Positions 31,022 through 38,983 of a stretch of DNA of 64,000 nucleotides are shown here, piece by piece. The notes below the pieces were generated by a model, which had not been told where the DNA came from, made no database searches, and worked only from the letters and a program-made list of their open reading frames with translations. Each line of letters opens with the position of its first letter. Within the stretch, counting starts at the first letter, position 1. The stretch lies in assembly GCF_024498955.1 (NCBI RefSeq), contig NZ_CP093311.1:1550001-1614000 (forward strand). The letters are read 5' to 3'. Source of the DNA: Thermomonas paludicola (lineage in GTDB: Bacteria; Pseudomonadota; Gammaproteobacteria; Xanthomonadales; Xanthomonadaceae). Made by a program: the position numbers and the translations under genes.

Positions 31022-33073
31022 TCACGCTTGCCCAGACGGCGGCGCCCTGTCCGGGGCCATGGTCCCCGGCGCCAATTCCGGGCCAGTGACCACCTGCCAT
31101 TCGGCTTTCCCCGCAGCCTGCAGCTGTGTCAGGTCCGCCTCGCTGCAGGACGGTTCGACATCCATCCTGCCGATGCAAATCGCCTGGTTGCGCCCGCTGG
31201 CCTTGGCCAGATAGAGCGCGGAGTCCGCCAGTCCCAGCGCCGATGCCCACGCCTGTCCGGGCAGCAACGGATAGCCGATCACGCCCAGCGAGACGCTGAC
31301 CGGAATCGACTGCCCCTCAAACAAGAACGGCTCATTGCCGATCGCCTCCAGCACATTTCTAGCCACGATCGGCAGGGAACTGGCCGGCGTGCTGGGCAAC
31401 ACCAGCACGAACTCTTCGCCGCCCCAGCGCGACACCACGTCATTTTGGCGCAGCCGACTCTGCAATCGCTTGACCGTCTCCACCAGCACCGCATCGCCGG
31501 CCGCATGGCCACGCGCGTCGTTGATGCGCTTGAATAAATCCAGATCCAGCAAGATCAGGCCGAACCCCTGTGGATTCTCGGCCCGTTGCATCTGCGCCTG
31601 CAGCTTGTCCAGCAGGGCCTGCGCGTAGCGACGGTTGAACGCCCCGGTCAGGGCGTCCGTCGATGACTGCAGGGCCAGTGTTGCATTCACGTCGACAAGT
31701 TTCCGATTGGCTTTCCGGGCGCGCTGGATCGACTGCCACAACATCAGCAGCCCCAACCCGAAGACGCCGGCAAGCGCCAGCCACAGCCGTTGCTTCAAAC
31801 CCTCCGCTTCCAGTTGACTCTGCTTGAGTCGGTTCTGCGCGGCCAGCTTCTCGATTTCGTCTGCCTTGCGCTGGGTGGCATATTTTTCCTGCAGCTCCAG
31901 GACTGCCGTTTCGCGCTCTTCCCGGATATGTTTTTCCTGCAATTGCATGATGGATTGCAGGGCCTCCAGCGCTTCCTGGTGGCGTCCGGCCTGTTTCAGG
32001 ATCCTGACCAATTCCTCGGTGATTCCCAAGGTATAGACATCGATTCCACTCTTCTTCGACAGGTCGATGGATTCGCGCAGAATCGCGACCCCCTGGTCCA
32101 CCTGCCCCATGCCGGCCCGGGCAATCCCGATATTGGCCATCGGTGCAATCTCGGCGCCCTGCTGCCCCGATTCCCGCGCCAGCTGCAGCGCCCGCTGCGC
32201 GTAGTCCAGCGTCTTCGGGTAACCGCCTGGCTGCGACAGCCAGAAATCCGAAAGATTGTTCAGGATGGTGGTCTTGTTGGGCAGCTGGTCGGGATCGTTG
32301 CCGGTCAGCGCCAGCCCCTTTTCCAGAATCGCGCGCTGGTGCGCGCGGTCCCCCACCAGCGAATAGGCATGCCCGAGGTCGAGGCAGATCTGGGCAAGCA
32401 ACGCCGTGTAACCGATTTCCTCGGCGCGTCGATACGCTTCGTTGCCGACGTCGATCGCCCGCCTGGTATCGCCCAGATCCGCATTCAAGCCGATCATGCC
32501 GGCCAGGTTGAGCAGCTGCCCGGCCACATCGCCGCGTTGCCTTGCCTGCTCGCTGGCGCGCACGAACAGCTCGATCGCGCGGTTGTACTCGCCATTCCAT
32601 TGCGCCAGCGCTGCCTCCGCCTCCAGGAGCGCTTGCTCGGCCTCCGGGGAATCCAACTGCTGCCGCAGCGCCTTGGCTTCCTTCAGACGGGCCAGGGCGG
32701 CACGCCTGGTGCGCCCGCGCCCGCCCTGCTCAAGCACCGCCGCGATCGCCAGATCAAATCGACAGCGGACACATTGTTCGTCGTCGGCCATGCGCTGCAA
32801 GACCGCCCTACTGGACTGCTGGATCGCGGGTTGCCGCCCCGCCCTGGCCAGTTGCAACAGGGACCGGTGATAGGTTCCGCGACGGGCCATCGAAGCGTTC
32901 GCACCCGGCACATCCTCGACGCTGGAGAGCCGCTGGATGGCGGCAGAAACCGACGGATAGCCGTGCGCCTGGAAATCGCGCAGCACGTCATCCATGCGCT
33001 CCTGCGCCATCGCCAGCGGCGACAGCGCGCACAGCAGCAAACCGGCAAGAACCTGCAATCGGGATTTCATCAC
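31022..33073 (-). CDS. Exported TPR-repeat diguanylate cyclase
   Basis: A 683-residue membrane signalling protein. A signal peptide (1-24, ending SPLAMAQ) leads into a large periplasmic region of TPR-like helices (about 60-380; for example GQLLNLAGMIGLNADLGDTR and LEQGGRGR-type helices). A short coiled coil rich in Gln/Glu/Lys precedes a transmembrane helix near 428-447 (LALAGVFGLGLLMLW). The cytoplasmic GGDEF domain has the active-site motif GGEEF at 551-555. The inhibitory RxxD site is intact (Arg542-Asp545), so product inhibition by c-di-GMP is expected. No EAL domain is present. The ligand sensed by the TPR region is unknown. It faces rluB convergently. Confidence 0.9.
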   Translation of the reverse strand: MMKSRLQVLAGLLLCALSPLAMAQERMDDVLRDFQAHGYPSVSAAIQRLSSVEDVPGANASMARRGTYHRSLLQLARAGRQPAIQQSSRAVLQRMADDEQCVRCRFDLAIAAVLEQGGRGRTRRAALARLKEAKALRQQLDSPEAEQALLEAEAALAQWNGEYNRAIELFVRASEQARQRGDVAGQLLNLAGMIGLNADLGDTRRAIDVGNEAYRRAEEIGYTALLAQICLDLGHAYSLVGDRAHQRAILEKGLALTGNDPDQLPNKTTILNNLSDFWLSQPGGYPKTLDYAQRALQLARESGQQGAEIAPMANIGIARAGMGQVDQGVAILRESIDLSKKSGIDVYTLGITEELVRILKQAGRHQEALEALQSIMQLQEKHIREERETAVLELQEKYATQRKADEIEKLAAQNRLKQSQLEAEGLKQRLWLALAGVFGLGLLMLWQSIQRARKANRKLVDVNATLALQSSTDALTGAFNRRYAQALLDKLQAQMQRAENPQGFGLILLDLDLFKRINDARGHAAGDAVLVETVKRLQSRLRQNDVVSRWGGEEFVLVLPSTPASSLPIVARNVLEAIGNEPFLFEGQSIPVSVSLGVIGYPLLPGQAWASALGLADSALYLAKASGRNQAICIGRMDVEPSCSEADLTQLQAAGKAEWQVVTGPELAPGTMAPDRAPPSGQA

Positions 33074-33418
33074 TGTTCCGGCCCCGTGGAGGCGCGCATC
33101 GTCATGGCTGCGAAATCGTCCTGCGGATGAAATGAATCAATGGAACTCTAGCGACTGCCGTTGATGGATAGTGACCCACACGCGCCCGTATCTCAATGCA
33201 AGGTATCGGCAGGCGCATGCAAAACCGAGGGGCAGACCATCGCCCCGTGACGCATTGCGCAGCTTGCAACGGCTGGGAATGCCCGCATTGACCAATCGTG
33301 CGCGCGATTCCCGCAAAGGCGGCCAGCCATTGCCGTTGGCGGCGAGTCGCCGGACAGCGCCCTGCGCCGGCCACCTGCCCGCGACGGTTAAACTCGCGCA
33401 TTCCTCCGGAGGCCTGCC
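33074..33418. other. 345-base intergenic region
   Basis: This separates the divergent GGDEF gene and the small secreted-protein gene. A TAAACT box (33389-33394) could be the -10 of the rightward gene. A solitary degenerate copy of the family A palindrome may lie at 33306-33324 (ATTCCCGCAAAGGCGG). I see no RNA gene or convincing small ORF. Confidence 0.4.
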
Positions 33419-33817
33419 ATGCTCACCGCCTTGATCGCGCTGATCGCGCTCGCCACCGCGCAGCCGCAAGCCGCGCAGAATGCCGCGCCGGCGCCAATGG
33501 ACTATGCCGACGCCAAGCGCCTGGCCGATGCCAATGAAAGCAGCGTCGCCGGGATCGCGCACGCGAGCATGCTTGCGGCGCAAAAAACGCTGCTGGATAC
33601 CGGCGTCGCCGAGTGCGCCAGCCACGGTCTGCGCGAGGATTTCAGCCCGTTCACCGTGGTGATGCAGTTGAGTGCCGAGGGCCGCGTCCAGCAAACCTGG
33701 CGCCAAGGCGATTCGCCGCTGGCGATCTGCCTGCAGCGCTTCGTGCGCGACAAACTCGTGTTCGTGCCGCCCAAGGCGCCGTTCCACACGGCGCTGGAGA
33801 TCAGCTTCACGAAGTGA
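33419..33817 (+). CDS. Small secreted protein of unknown function
   Basis: A 132-residue protein that I do not recognise. It has a short N-terminal signal peptide (about 1-19, LTALIALIALATAQPQA) and a soluble domain of about 110 residues. Two cysteines (in GVAECASHG and AICLQRF) could form a disulfide. The pattern FSPFTVVMQLSAEGRVQQTW followed by CLQRFVRDKLVFVPPKAPFH loosely recalls the TonB C-terminal/energy-transduction fold seen in small periplasmic proteins, but key motifs are missing, so I assign no function. GGAGG with seven-base spacing supports the start. It is followed by an AT-rich gap and the pirin gene. Confidence 0.7.
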   Translation: MLTALIALIALATAQPQAAQNAAPAPMDYADAKRLADANESSVAGIAHASMLAAQKTLLDTGVAECASHGLREDFSPFTVVMQLSAEGRVQQTWRQGDSPLAICLQRFVRDKLVFVPPKAPFHTALEISFTK

Positions 33818-33865
33818 GCGTATATTTATCTTCACCAGTAGAACAATCAGTCATTTCAGCAATGA

Positions 33866-33881
33866 TTGATGAGATCATCAA
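33866..33881. promoter_or_regulatory. Candidate operator upstream of pirin
   Basis: A perfect 7-2-7 inverted repeat, TTGATGA-GA-TCATCAA, lies in a short AT-rich stretch 60 bases before the pirin start. Size and symmetry fit a dimeric regulator such as a MarR- or LysR-type protein; no such gene is adjacent. Confidence 0.45.
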
Positions 33882-33941
33882 AACAATCCATCCTGCTCCC
33901 AAGGCAAACGACATCGCGTCGCCACGCTCCGGAGCTGCACC

Positions 33942-34805
33942 ATGAAGACAATCCTCGGCGTCACCTCTGCCCCCGGACGGCATTGGGTGGGCAACGGCTT
34001 CCCCGTCCACGGGATGTTTGGCTACAACGGCCCGGGCGTGGCCGAACGCAGTCCGTTTTTGCTGCTGGACTACGCCGCGCCCACCCGTTTCGAGCCAACC
34101 ACGGAACGCCGTGGCGTGGGGCAGCACCCGCATCGCGGGTTCGAGACCGTCACCATCGTCTATGAAGGCGAGGTGGCACATCGCGACTCCACCGGCAATG
34201 GCGGCGTCATCGGCAAGGGCGACGTGCAATGGATGACCGCGGCCGGCGGCATCCTGCACGAGGAGTTCCACTCGCCCGCCTATGCGCAGCGCGGCGGCCC
34301 GTTCGAGATGGTGCAGCTTTGGGTCAATCTTCCGGCCCGGGACAAGTTGGGGCCCGCGGGCTACCAAGCGATCGGCGATGCCCAAATCCCCGGCGTGGCG
34401 TTGCCGGGCAAGGCCGGCACGGTGCGCGTGATCGCAGGCGAGTTCCAAGGCCGGCGCGGTCCGGCGCGCACCGCCAGCCCGATGCACGTGTGGGATGTTC
34501 GCCTGGCCAGCGGCGCCAAGGCGGACTTGCCACAACCCGACGGCTGGACTTGCCTGCTGGTGGTGCTGGATGGCGCCGTGCAACTGAATGGTCAAACCGT
34601 GTTGCGCGCCGCGCAGATGGCCACGCTGTCCACCACCGGCAGCGGCGTGGCGATTGAAGCGAACAGCGATGCCAAGCTGCTGCTGCTTGCCGGTGAGCCC
34701 ATTGATGAACCGGTGATCGGCCACGGGCCGTTCGTGATGAACACCCAGCAGGAGATCATCCAGGCGATCGCCGATTTCAACGGCGGCAAGTTCGGGCGGA
34801 TGTAA
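33942..34805 (+). CDS. Pirin-family bicupin protein
   Basis: A 287-residue member of the pirin family, metal-binding double cupins; some bacterial members (YhhW) act as quercetin dioxygenases, others as redox-responsive regulators. The metal ligands are predicted as His62 and His64 (QHPHRGFETVT), His106 and Glu108 (ILHEEFHS). The pattern GVGQHPHRGFETVTIVYEGE plus WMTAAGGILHEEF is diagnostic. The C-terminal cupin has the usual loss of metal ligands. The substrate is unknown. It has its own AT-rich upstream region with an inverted repeat. tnaA follows about 95 bases downstream on the same strand. Confidence 0.88.
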   Translation: MKTILGVTSAPGRHWVGNGFPVHGMFGYNGPGVAERSPFLLLDYAAPTRFEPTTERRGVGQHPHRGFETVTIVYEGEVAHRDSTGNGGVIGKGDVQWMTAAGGILHEEFHSPAYAQRGGPFEMVQLWVNLPARDKLGPAGYQAIGDAQIPGVALPGKAGTVRVIAGEFQGRRGPARTASPMHVWDVRLASGAKADLPQPDGWTCLLVVLDGAVQLNGQTVLRAAQMATLSTTGSGVAIEANSDAKLLLLAGEPIDEPVIGHGPFVMNTQQEIIQAIADFNGGKFGRM

Positions 34806-34823
34806 GCCACGCGGCGCAGGCAA

Positions 34824-34881
34824 TTGACAAACGACACCACGCTGTTTGCATCATTGAACACGGCCGCCCATGAGCGGCCGT
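34824..34881 (+). promoter_or_regulatory. Possible tnaA promoter and leader hairpin
   Basis: A consensus -35 TTGACA is at 34824-34829, but the best -10 (CATCAT, 19-base spacer) is weak. Immediately before the ribosome-binding site is an 8-bp hairpin (ACGGCCGC 34860-34867 / GCGGCCGT 34874-34881, 6-base loop) followed by TCCTCATTT. It could terminate pirin transcripts or act as an attenuator for tnaA. Confidence 0.4.
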
Positions 34882-34899
34882 CCTCATTTGGAGACTGCC

Positions 34900-36273
34900 G
34901 TGGAATTCCGCACCATCATCGAACCCTTCCGCATCCACTCGGTCGCCCCGTTGCGGATGAGCACGCCCCAGCAGCGCAGCGAAGCGGTGGCCAGCGCCGG
35001 CTACAACCTGTTTGCCCTGCGCTCGGACGACGTGATGATCGACCTGCTCACCGACTCGGGCACCGGCGCGATGAGCCGCGACCAGTGGGCGGCGATCCAG
35101 CATGGCGACGAGTCCTACGCCGGCAGCCCGTCCTTCGAGATTTTCAAGAATGCCGTGCAGGCGCTGTTCCCGTTCAAACACGTGATTCCCACCCATCAGG
35201 GCCGCGCTGCGGAAAAAATCATTTTCACCGCACTGGGCGGCCGGGGCCGCAGCATTCCCAACAACACCCACTTCGATACCACTCGCGCCAACATCGAATA
35301 CACCGGTGCAGAAGCGGTGGACCTGGTCATTGCCGAGGGGCGCGACCCGTCCAGCCTGCACCCCTTCAAAGGCAACATGGACGTGGCCGCGCTGGATGCC
35401 TTCCTGACCGCACGCAAGGGCAGCGTGCCTGCGGTGTTCATCACCATCACCAACAATTCCGGCGGCGGCCAGCCGGTCAGCCTGGCGAATTTGCGTGACA
35501 CCAGCGCGCTGTGCCGCCGGCACGGCGTGCCGCTATTCCTGGATGCCTGCCGGTTCGCCGAGAACGCGTGGTTCATCCGCGAGCGCGAGCCGGGCCAGCA
35601 GGATCGCGCCGTCGCCGACATCGTGCGCGAAATGGCCCAGCTGGCCGACGGCATGACCATGAGCGCGAAAAAGGATCCGATGGGCAATATCGGCGGCTGG
35701 CTGGCGCTCAACGACGATGCGCTGGCCGAGCAGTGCCGCAACTTGCTGATCCTGACCGAAGGCTTCCCCACCTACGGCGGCCTGGCCGGGCGCGATCTCG
35801 AAGCGCTGGCGCAAGGCCTGAAGGAAGTGGTGGATCACGACTACCTGCGTTATCGCATTCGATCAACCGCCTATCTGGGCGATGCGCTGGTCAAGTCCGG
35901 CATTCCCATCGTCCAGCCCACCGGCGGGCACGCGGTCTATCTGGATGCACGCGGCCTGCTGCCGCATATCGCACCATTGCACTATCCGGGCCAGGCATTG
36001 GCGGTTGCGCTGTACACGGCCGGCGGCGTGCGCGGCTGCGAAATCGGCACGGTGATGTTCGGCCGCCAGGCCGACGGCAGCGAACTGCCGGCCGCCATGG
36101 ACCTGGTGCGTCTGGCCATTCCGCGGCGCACCTATACGCAAAGCCATATCGACTACGTGATCGAGGTTTGCCAGCACGTGGCGAGCACTGCAAGCCAGCT
36201 GCGTGGTTACCGCATCGTCTCCGAGCCCGCGCAGCTGCGTCATTTCACCGCGCGTTTCGAGCCGATGGGCTGA
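34900..36273 (+). CDS. tnaA: Tryptophanase
   Basis: A 457-residue PLP enzyme converting L-tryptophan to indole, pyruvate and ammonia. The fold is shared with tyrosine phenol-lyase and overall wording is mixed (GGLAGRDLEA is lyase-like). However, the three residues separating the enzymes are all of tryptophanase type: Asp in THFDTTR, Ile in CEIGTVMFGR, and His in QLRHFTARF. The PLP Lys lies in MSAKKDPMGNIGG; IDLLTDSGTGAMS and PTHQGR are family landmarks. The GTG at 34900 has GGAG six bases upstream and makes the N-terminus align with E. coli TnaA. An ATG 10 codons earlier lies in a hairpin and lacks a ribosome-binding site. No Trp permease or TnaC leader peptide is seen. Confidence 0.9.
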   Translation: MEFRTIIEPFRIHSVAPLRMSTPQQRSEAVASAGYNLFALRSDDVMIDLLTDSGTGAMSRDQWAAIQHGDESYAGSPSFEIFKNAVQALFPFKHVIPTHQGRAAEKIIFTALGGRGRSIPNNTHFDTTRANIEYTGAEAVDLVIAEGRDPSSLHPFKGNMDVAALDAFLTARKGSVPAVFITITNNSGGGQPVSLANLRDTSALCRRHGVPLFLDACRFAENAWFIREREPGQQDRAVADIVREMAQLADGMTMSAKKDPMGNIGGWLALNDDALAEQCRNLLILTEGFPTYGGLAGRDLEALAQGLKEVVDHDYLRYRIRSTAYLGDALVKSGIPIVQPTGGHAVYLDARGLLPHIAPLHYPGQALAVALYTAGGVRGCEIGTVMFGRQADGSELPAAMDLVRLAIPRRTYTQSHIDYVIEVCQHVASTASQLRGYRIVSEPAQLRHFTARFEPMG

Positions 36274-36285
36274 ACCATCGGCAAT

Positions 36286-36315
36286 CGTGGTCGTGCCACC
36301 CGGGGCATGACCACG
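36286..36315. terminator. Hairpin between convergent tnaA and tpx
   Basis: A 12-bp stem with one G-U pair (CGTGGTCGTGCC / GGCATGACCACG) encloses a 6-base loop. It probably ends the tnaA message; no U-tract follows. Confidence 0.5.
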
Positions 36316-36392
36316 ACCCGCTGCACAGTGGAAGACGTTTCACCGAACCCCCGCGAGCGCGCCGCAATGCAGGCCGCAGGCGCCCGGGGCGA

Positions 36393-36893
36393 TCAGCGCA
36401 GGGCCGCGAGGGCCGCGGCGTAGTCCGGTTCCTGGCCGATTTCCGGCACCAGCTGCGCGTGCAGCACCTTGTCATGTTCGTCCAGCACCACCACGGCGCG
36501 CGCAGCCACGCCCGCCAGCGGGCCGTCTTCCAGCGCCACGCCGTAATCGTGCAGGAACCGTTGGCCGCGCATGGTGGAAAGCATGGTCACCTTGTTGAGG
36601 CCTTCGGCACCGCAAAACCGCCCTTGCGCGAACGGCAGGTCGGCGGAAATGCACAGCACCTCGGCATTGTCCAGGCTTGCGGCTTCCTGATTGAAACGCC
36701 GCACCGAGGTGGCGCACACGCCGGTATCCACGCTGGGAAAGATATTCAGCACCTTGCGCTTGCCGGCAAAGCCGGACAGCGCGCGATCCGACAGCTTGAC
36801 ATCGACCAGCTTGAACGCCGGCGCCTGGCTGCCCACCGCGGGGAAATTGCCGCCGACATGAACCGGGTTGCCGTGAAAGGTGACGCTGGACAT
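36393..36893 (-). CDS. tpx: Thiol peroxidase Tpx
   Basis: A 166-residue atypical 2-Cys peroxiredoxin that reduces alkyl hydroperoxides using thioredoxin. The peroxidatic Cys60 lies in [16 protein letters not shown] and the resolving Cys94 in [11 protein letters not shown], one position from E. coli Cys61/Cys95. The N-terminus [20 protein letters not shown] is typical. The ATG at 36893 has CAGGA upstream; an earlier in-frame ATG would add 11 unrelated residues. It is transcribed towards tnaA. The upstream neighbour on the same strand is the lipoate ligase pair. Confidence 0.95.
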   Translation of the reverse strand: MSSVTFHGNPVHVGGNFPAVGSQAPAFKLVDVKLSDRALSGFAGKRKVLNIFPSVDTGVCATSVRRFNQEAASLDNAEVLCISADLPFAQGRFCGAEGLNKVTMLSTMRGQRFLHDYGVALEDGPLAGVAARAVVVLDEHDKVLHAQLVPEIGQEPDYAAALAALR

Positions 36894-36960
36894 AGCTGCA
36901 TCCTGACTTGGGTTTGGAGCCACCATGCTAGTGCGACGCGTGTAATGCCAGCGTCACGAA

Positions 36961-37734
36961 TCAAGGCACTACCGCCGTCCACTCGGCGGTGGAGAACTTG
37001 TCCTGCACCAGCGCCTCGGCACGCACCAGCTCGTGCGGGCGCACACTGTCGTCGGTCAGCTTGCAAGTGGCGCGGAACGTGTCGATCATGCGTGCAATCA
37101 CCTCTTCCCGCGAAAGCCCGGTCTGGCTGCGCAGCGGATCCACGCGCTTGTTGGCGCTCTGCGTCGCCTTGTCCGACAGTTTCTCGCGGCCGATGCGCAG
37201 CACCTCCAGCATCTTCACCGCATCGATGTCGTAGGCCATGGTGACGTGGTGCAGGACCGCCTTGCCACGGCGCATCTGCGCGGCGCCTGCGATCTTGCCT
37301 GCGCGCGACGCGATGTCGTTCAGCGGCTGATACCAGGCCTCGATCCCCAGGGTGCGCAGCGCGTCCAGCACCCAGGCATCCATGAAGGCGTACGACTGTT
37401 CAAACGACATGCCCGCCACCAACGCTTCCGGCGCGGACAGCGAATAGGTGATCGTATTGCCCGGCTCGATGAACATCGCGCCCCCGCCGGTGATACGCCG
37501 CACCACCTCGATGCCGTGCTGTTGCGCACCGGCGGCATCCACCTCGTTGCGCAGGGACTGGAAGCGCCCGATCACCACCGCAGGCGCACCCCATTCCCAC
37601 ACCCGCAAGGTCGGTGCACGGCGACCCGCCGCCACTTCATCGGTGATGACTTCATCCAGCGCCATGTGCAGCGCGGGCGACTGTGGGCCGGCGTGGATCA
37701 GCCGCCAGTCGAACTCGGTCCAGCGTCCGCTCAT
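36961..37734 (-). CDS. lplA: Lipoate-protein ligase A, catalytic domain
   Basis: A 257-residue member of the biotin/lipoate ligase (BPL_LplA_LipB) family that would activate lipoate and attach it to E2 and GcvH lysines. Key motifs are RRITGGGAMFIEPGNTITYS, the Arg-Arg-x-x-Gly-Gly-Gly lipoyl-AMP loop, and KIAGAAQMRRGKAVLHH, which contains the catalytic Lys. The C-terminal accessory domain of E. coli-type LplA is missing from this protein but is encoded separately just upstream (lplB), with a 4-base ATGA overlap. The carrier targets SucB/E2 are encoded in the same window. A purely octanoyl- or amido-transferase role is possible but less likely given LplB. Confidence 0.85.
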   Translation of the reverse strand: MSGRWTEFDWRLIHAGPQSPALHMALDEVITDEVAAGRRAPTLRVWEWGAPAVVIGRFQSLRNEVDAAGAQQHGIEVVRRITGGGAMFIEPGNTITYSLSAPEALVAGMSFEQSYAFMDAWVLDALRTLGIEAWYQPLNDIASRAGKIAGAAQMRRGKAVLHHVTMAYDIDAVKMLEVLRIGREKLSDKATQSANKRVDPLRSQTGLSREEVIARMIDTFRATCKLTDDSVRPHELVRAEALVQDKFSTAEWTAVVP

Positions 37735-38027
37735 GCACCCTCCTCGCTGTCGATGGCGCGGCGCACCGCCGTCGCGACCGCCCCTGCACTGACCCCATGC
37801 ATCTGCGTGTCCGGCGGCAAGCCCGCCTGCACTGCCTGCGCCAACATCGCGGCATCGGCATCCGCCCGCAGGCCCGTCAGTGCCGCATTGATCGCATCCA
37901 GCGCGCTGTCCGGTTCCAGGAAGAAATCGCCACTGACGGCCACATGCGCCAGCCGGCCGTCCACGATGACCACGTCGGCCACCGCCAGCTTGCCGCCCGG
38001 CATCTTGAATTCACCGTGTTTGCGCAT
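37731..38027 (-). CDS. lplB: Lipoate-protein ligase accessory subunit (LplB / C-terminal domain)
   Basis: A 98-residue protein corresponding to the separate C-terminal domain of lipoate-protein ligases. The pattern FKMPGGKLAVADVVIVDGRL followed by VSGDFFLEPDSALDAINAAL matches the Thermoplasma LplB/Lip_prot_lig_C design (PKGKL ... VTGDFF ... AL..IE..L.G). In Thermoplasma, LplA is inactive in lipoate adenylation without LplB. The stop overlaps the lplA start, so the two subunits are made together in fixed order, small subunit first. I infer that the pair is functional; the family assignment is from motif memory. Confidence 0.8.
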   Translation of the reverse strand: MRKHGEFKMPGGKLAVADVVIVDGRLAHVAVSGDFFLEPDSALDAINAALTGLRADADAAMLAQAVQAGLPPDTQMHGVSAGAVATAVRRAIDSEEGA

Positions 38028-38072
38028 GCCCGGATTCTACGGCGCTGCGCCGACCAGCGCGCCTGATGCGGA

Positions 38073-38888
38073 TCAAGCCTGCAGCACAAACCCATCGGCA
38101 TCGCGCAGCGCCGGGAAGCGCTGGCGATGGGCCAGCAGTTCCGCCGCCTGCAGGGTGGTGGTGGTGACCACTTCCCCATCCGTGCATTCGCTGAGCGGAT
38201 GGCCCAGGAAGTCGATGACCGCGCTGTCGCCGCTGTAGTGCAGGCCATTGCCGTCGTTGCCAACGCGATTGACGCCCACCACGAAGCACAGGTTTTCGAT
38301 GGCGCGCGCGCGCAGCAGGGCCTTCCACGGATGGCTGCGCACTGCCGGCCAGTTCGCCACGTACAGGGCCACGTCGTAATCAGCCTGTCCAGCTTGCGCG
38401 GCATCGAAGCGGTTGCGCGAGAACACCGGGAAGCGCAGGTCGTAACAAACCTGCAGCAGGATGCGCCAGCCTTTCAATGTCACCACGACGCGCTCGCCTC
38501 CAGCGGCGTAGCGCTCGTGCTCGCCGGCAAACGAGAACAGATGGCGCTTGTCGTACTGCGCAAGCGCGCCGTCCGGCATGGCGAACAGCATGCGGTTGAA
38601 GACATTGTCGTGAAGCGGGCCCTCCGCGTCGCGCAGCTGCACGCTGCCTGTGACCACGGCATCCAGCTTCGCCGCCTGCTCGCGCAGCCATGCCACCGTC
38701 GGCCCGTCCATGCCCTCGGCATTGCCGATGGCCTCGTTGGAAAAACCGCTGGTGAAGGTTTCCGGCAACACCACCAGATCGGTGGTGCCGCGCAGCGGTG
38801 CGATCAGCCCGGCGTAATACGCGCGATTCGCCGCCGGATCATGCCAGCGGGTGTCGCCCTGGACGATGGAGACGCGAAGGTTCTGCAT
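38073..38888 (-). CDS. yafV: Omega-amidase (Nit2/YafV-type nitrilase superfamily)
   Basis: A 271-residue carbon-nitrogen hydrolase. The Glu-Lys-Cys triad is Glu43 (LPETFTSGF), Lys114 (YDKRHLF) and Cys148 (LLQVCYDLRFPVF). The CYDLRFPVFSRN wording matches the YafV/Nit2 branch, which hydrolyses alpha-ketoglutaramate and alpha-ketosuccinamate, the products of glutamine/asparagine transamination. The AGGGAAGGGAG upstream supports the ATG at 38888; an earlier in-frame start adds 49 unrelated residues. The YbdL-like aminotransferase, the natural upstream enzyme, is two genes away on the same strand, which supports an omega-amidase role in methionine salvage. Confidence 0.85.
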   Translation of the reverse strand: MQNLRVSIVQGDTRWHDPAANRAYYAGLIAPLRGTTDLVVLPETFTSGFSNEAIGNAEGMDGPTVAWLREQAAKLDAVVTGSVQLRDAEGPLHDNVFNRMLFAMPDGALAQYDKRHLFSFAGEHERYAAGGERVVVTLKGWRILLQVCYDLRFPVFSRNRFDAAQAGQADYDVALYVANWPAVRSHPWKALLRARAIENLCFVVGVNRVGNDGNGLHYSGDSAVIDFLGHPLSECTDGEVVTTTTLQAAELLAHRQRFPALRDADGFVLQA

Positions 38889-38983
38889 GCGGAACTCCCT
38901 TCCCTGTTGACCCTGCCCCTGCAGGTGGCAGAGACATGCCGATTGTTCCAGCTTCACGCCCGGAATGTAATCCGGGCCGGGGT

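Noticed and set aside
34870..34872. ATG start for tnaA ten codons upstream
   Set aside because: It lies in the loop of a hairpin without a ribosome-binding site, and the GTG at 34900 aligns with the family N-terminus and has GGAG.
34806..34899. TnaC-like leader peptide before tnaA
   Set aside because: The only open frame starts with TTG, has no Trp codon near a stop and runs on into tnaA out of frame, so it does not fit TnaC.
38063..38076. FNR-like box CTGAT-GCGG-ATCAA upstream of lplB
   Set aside because: It lies mostly in the coding end of the omega-amidase gene, has no -10 at the right distance, and neither lipoate ligase nor its neighbour is a known FNR target.
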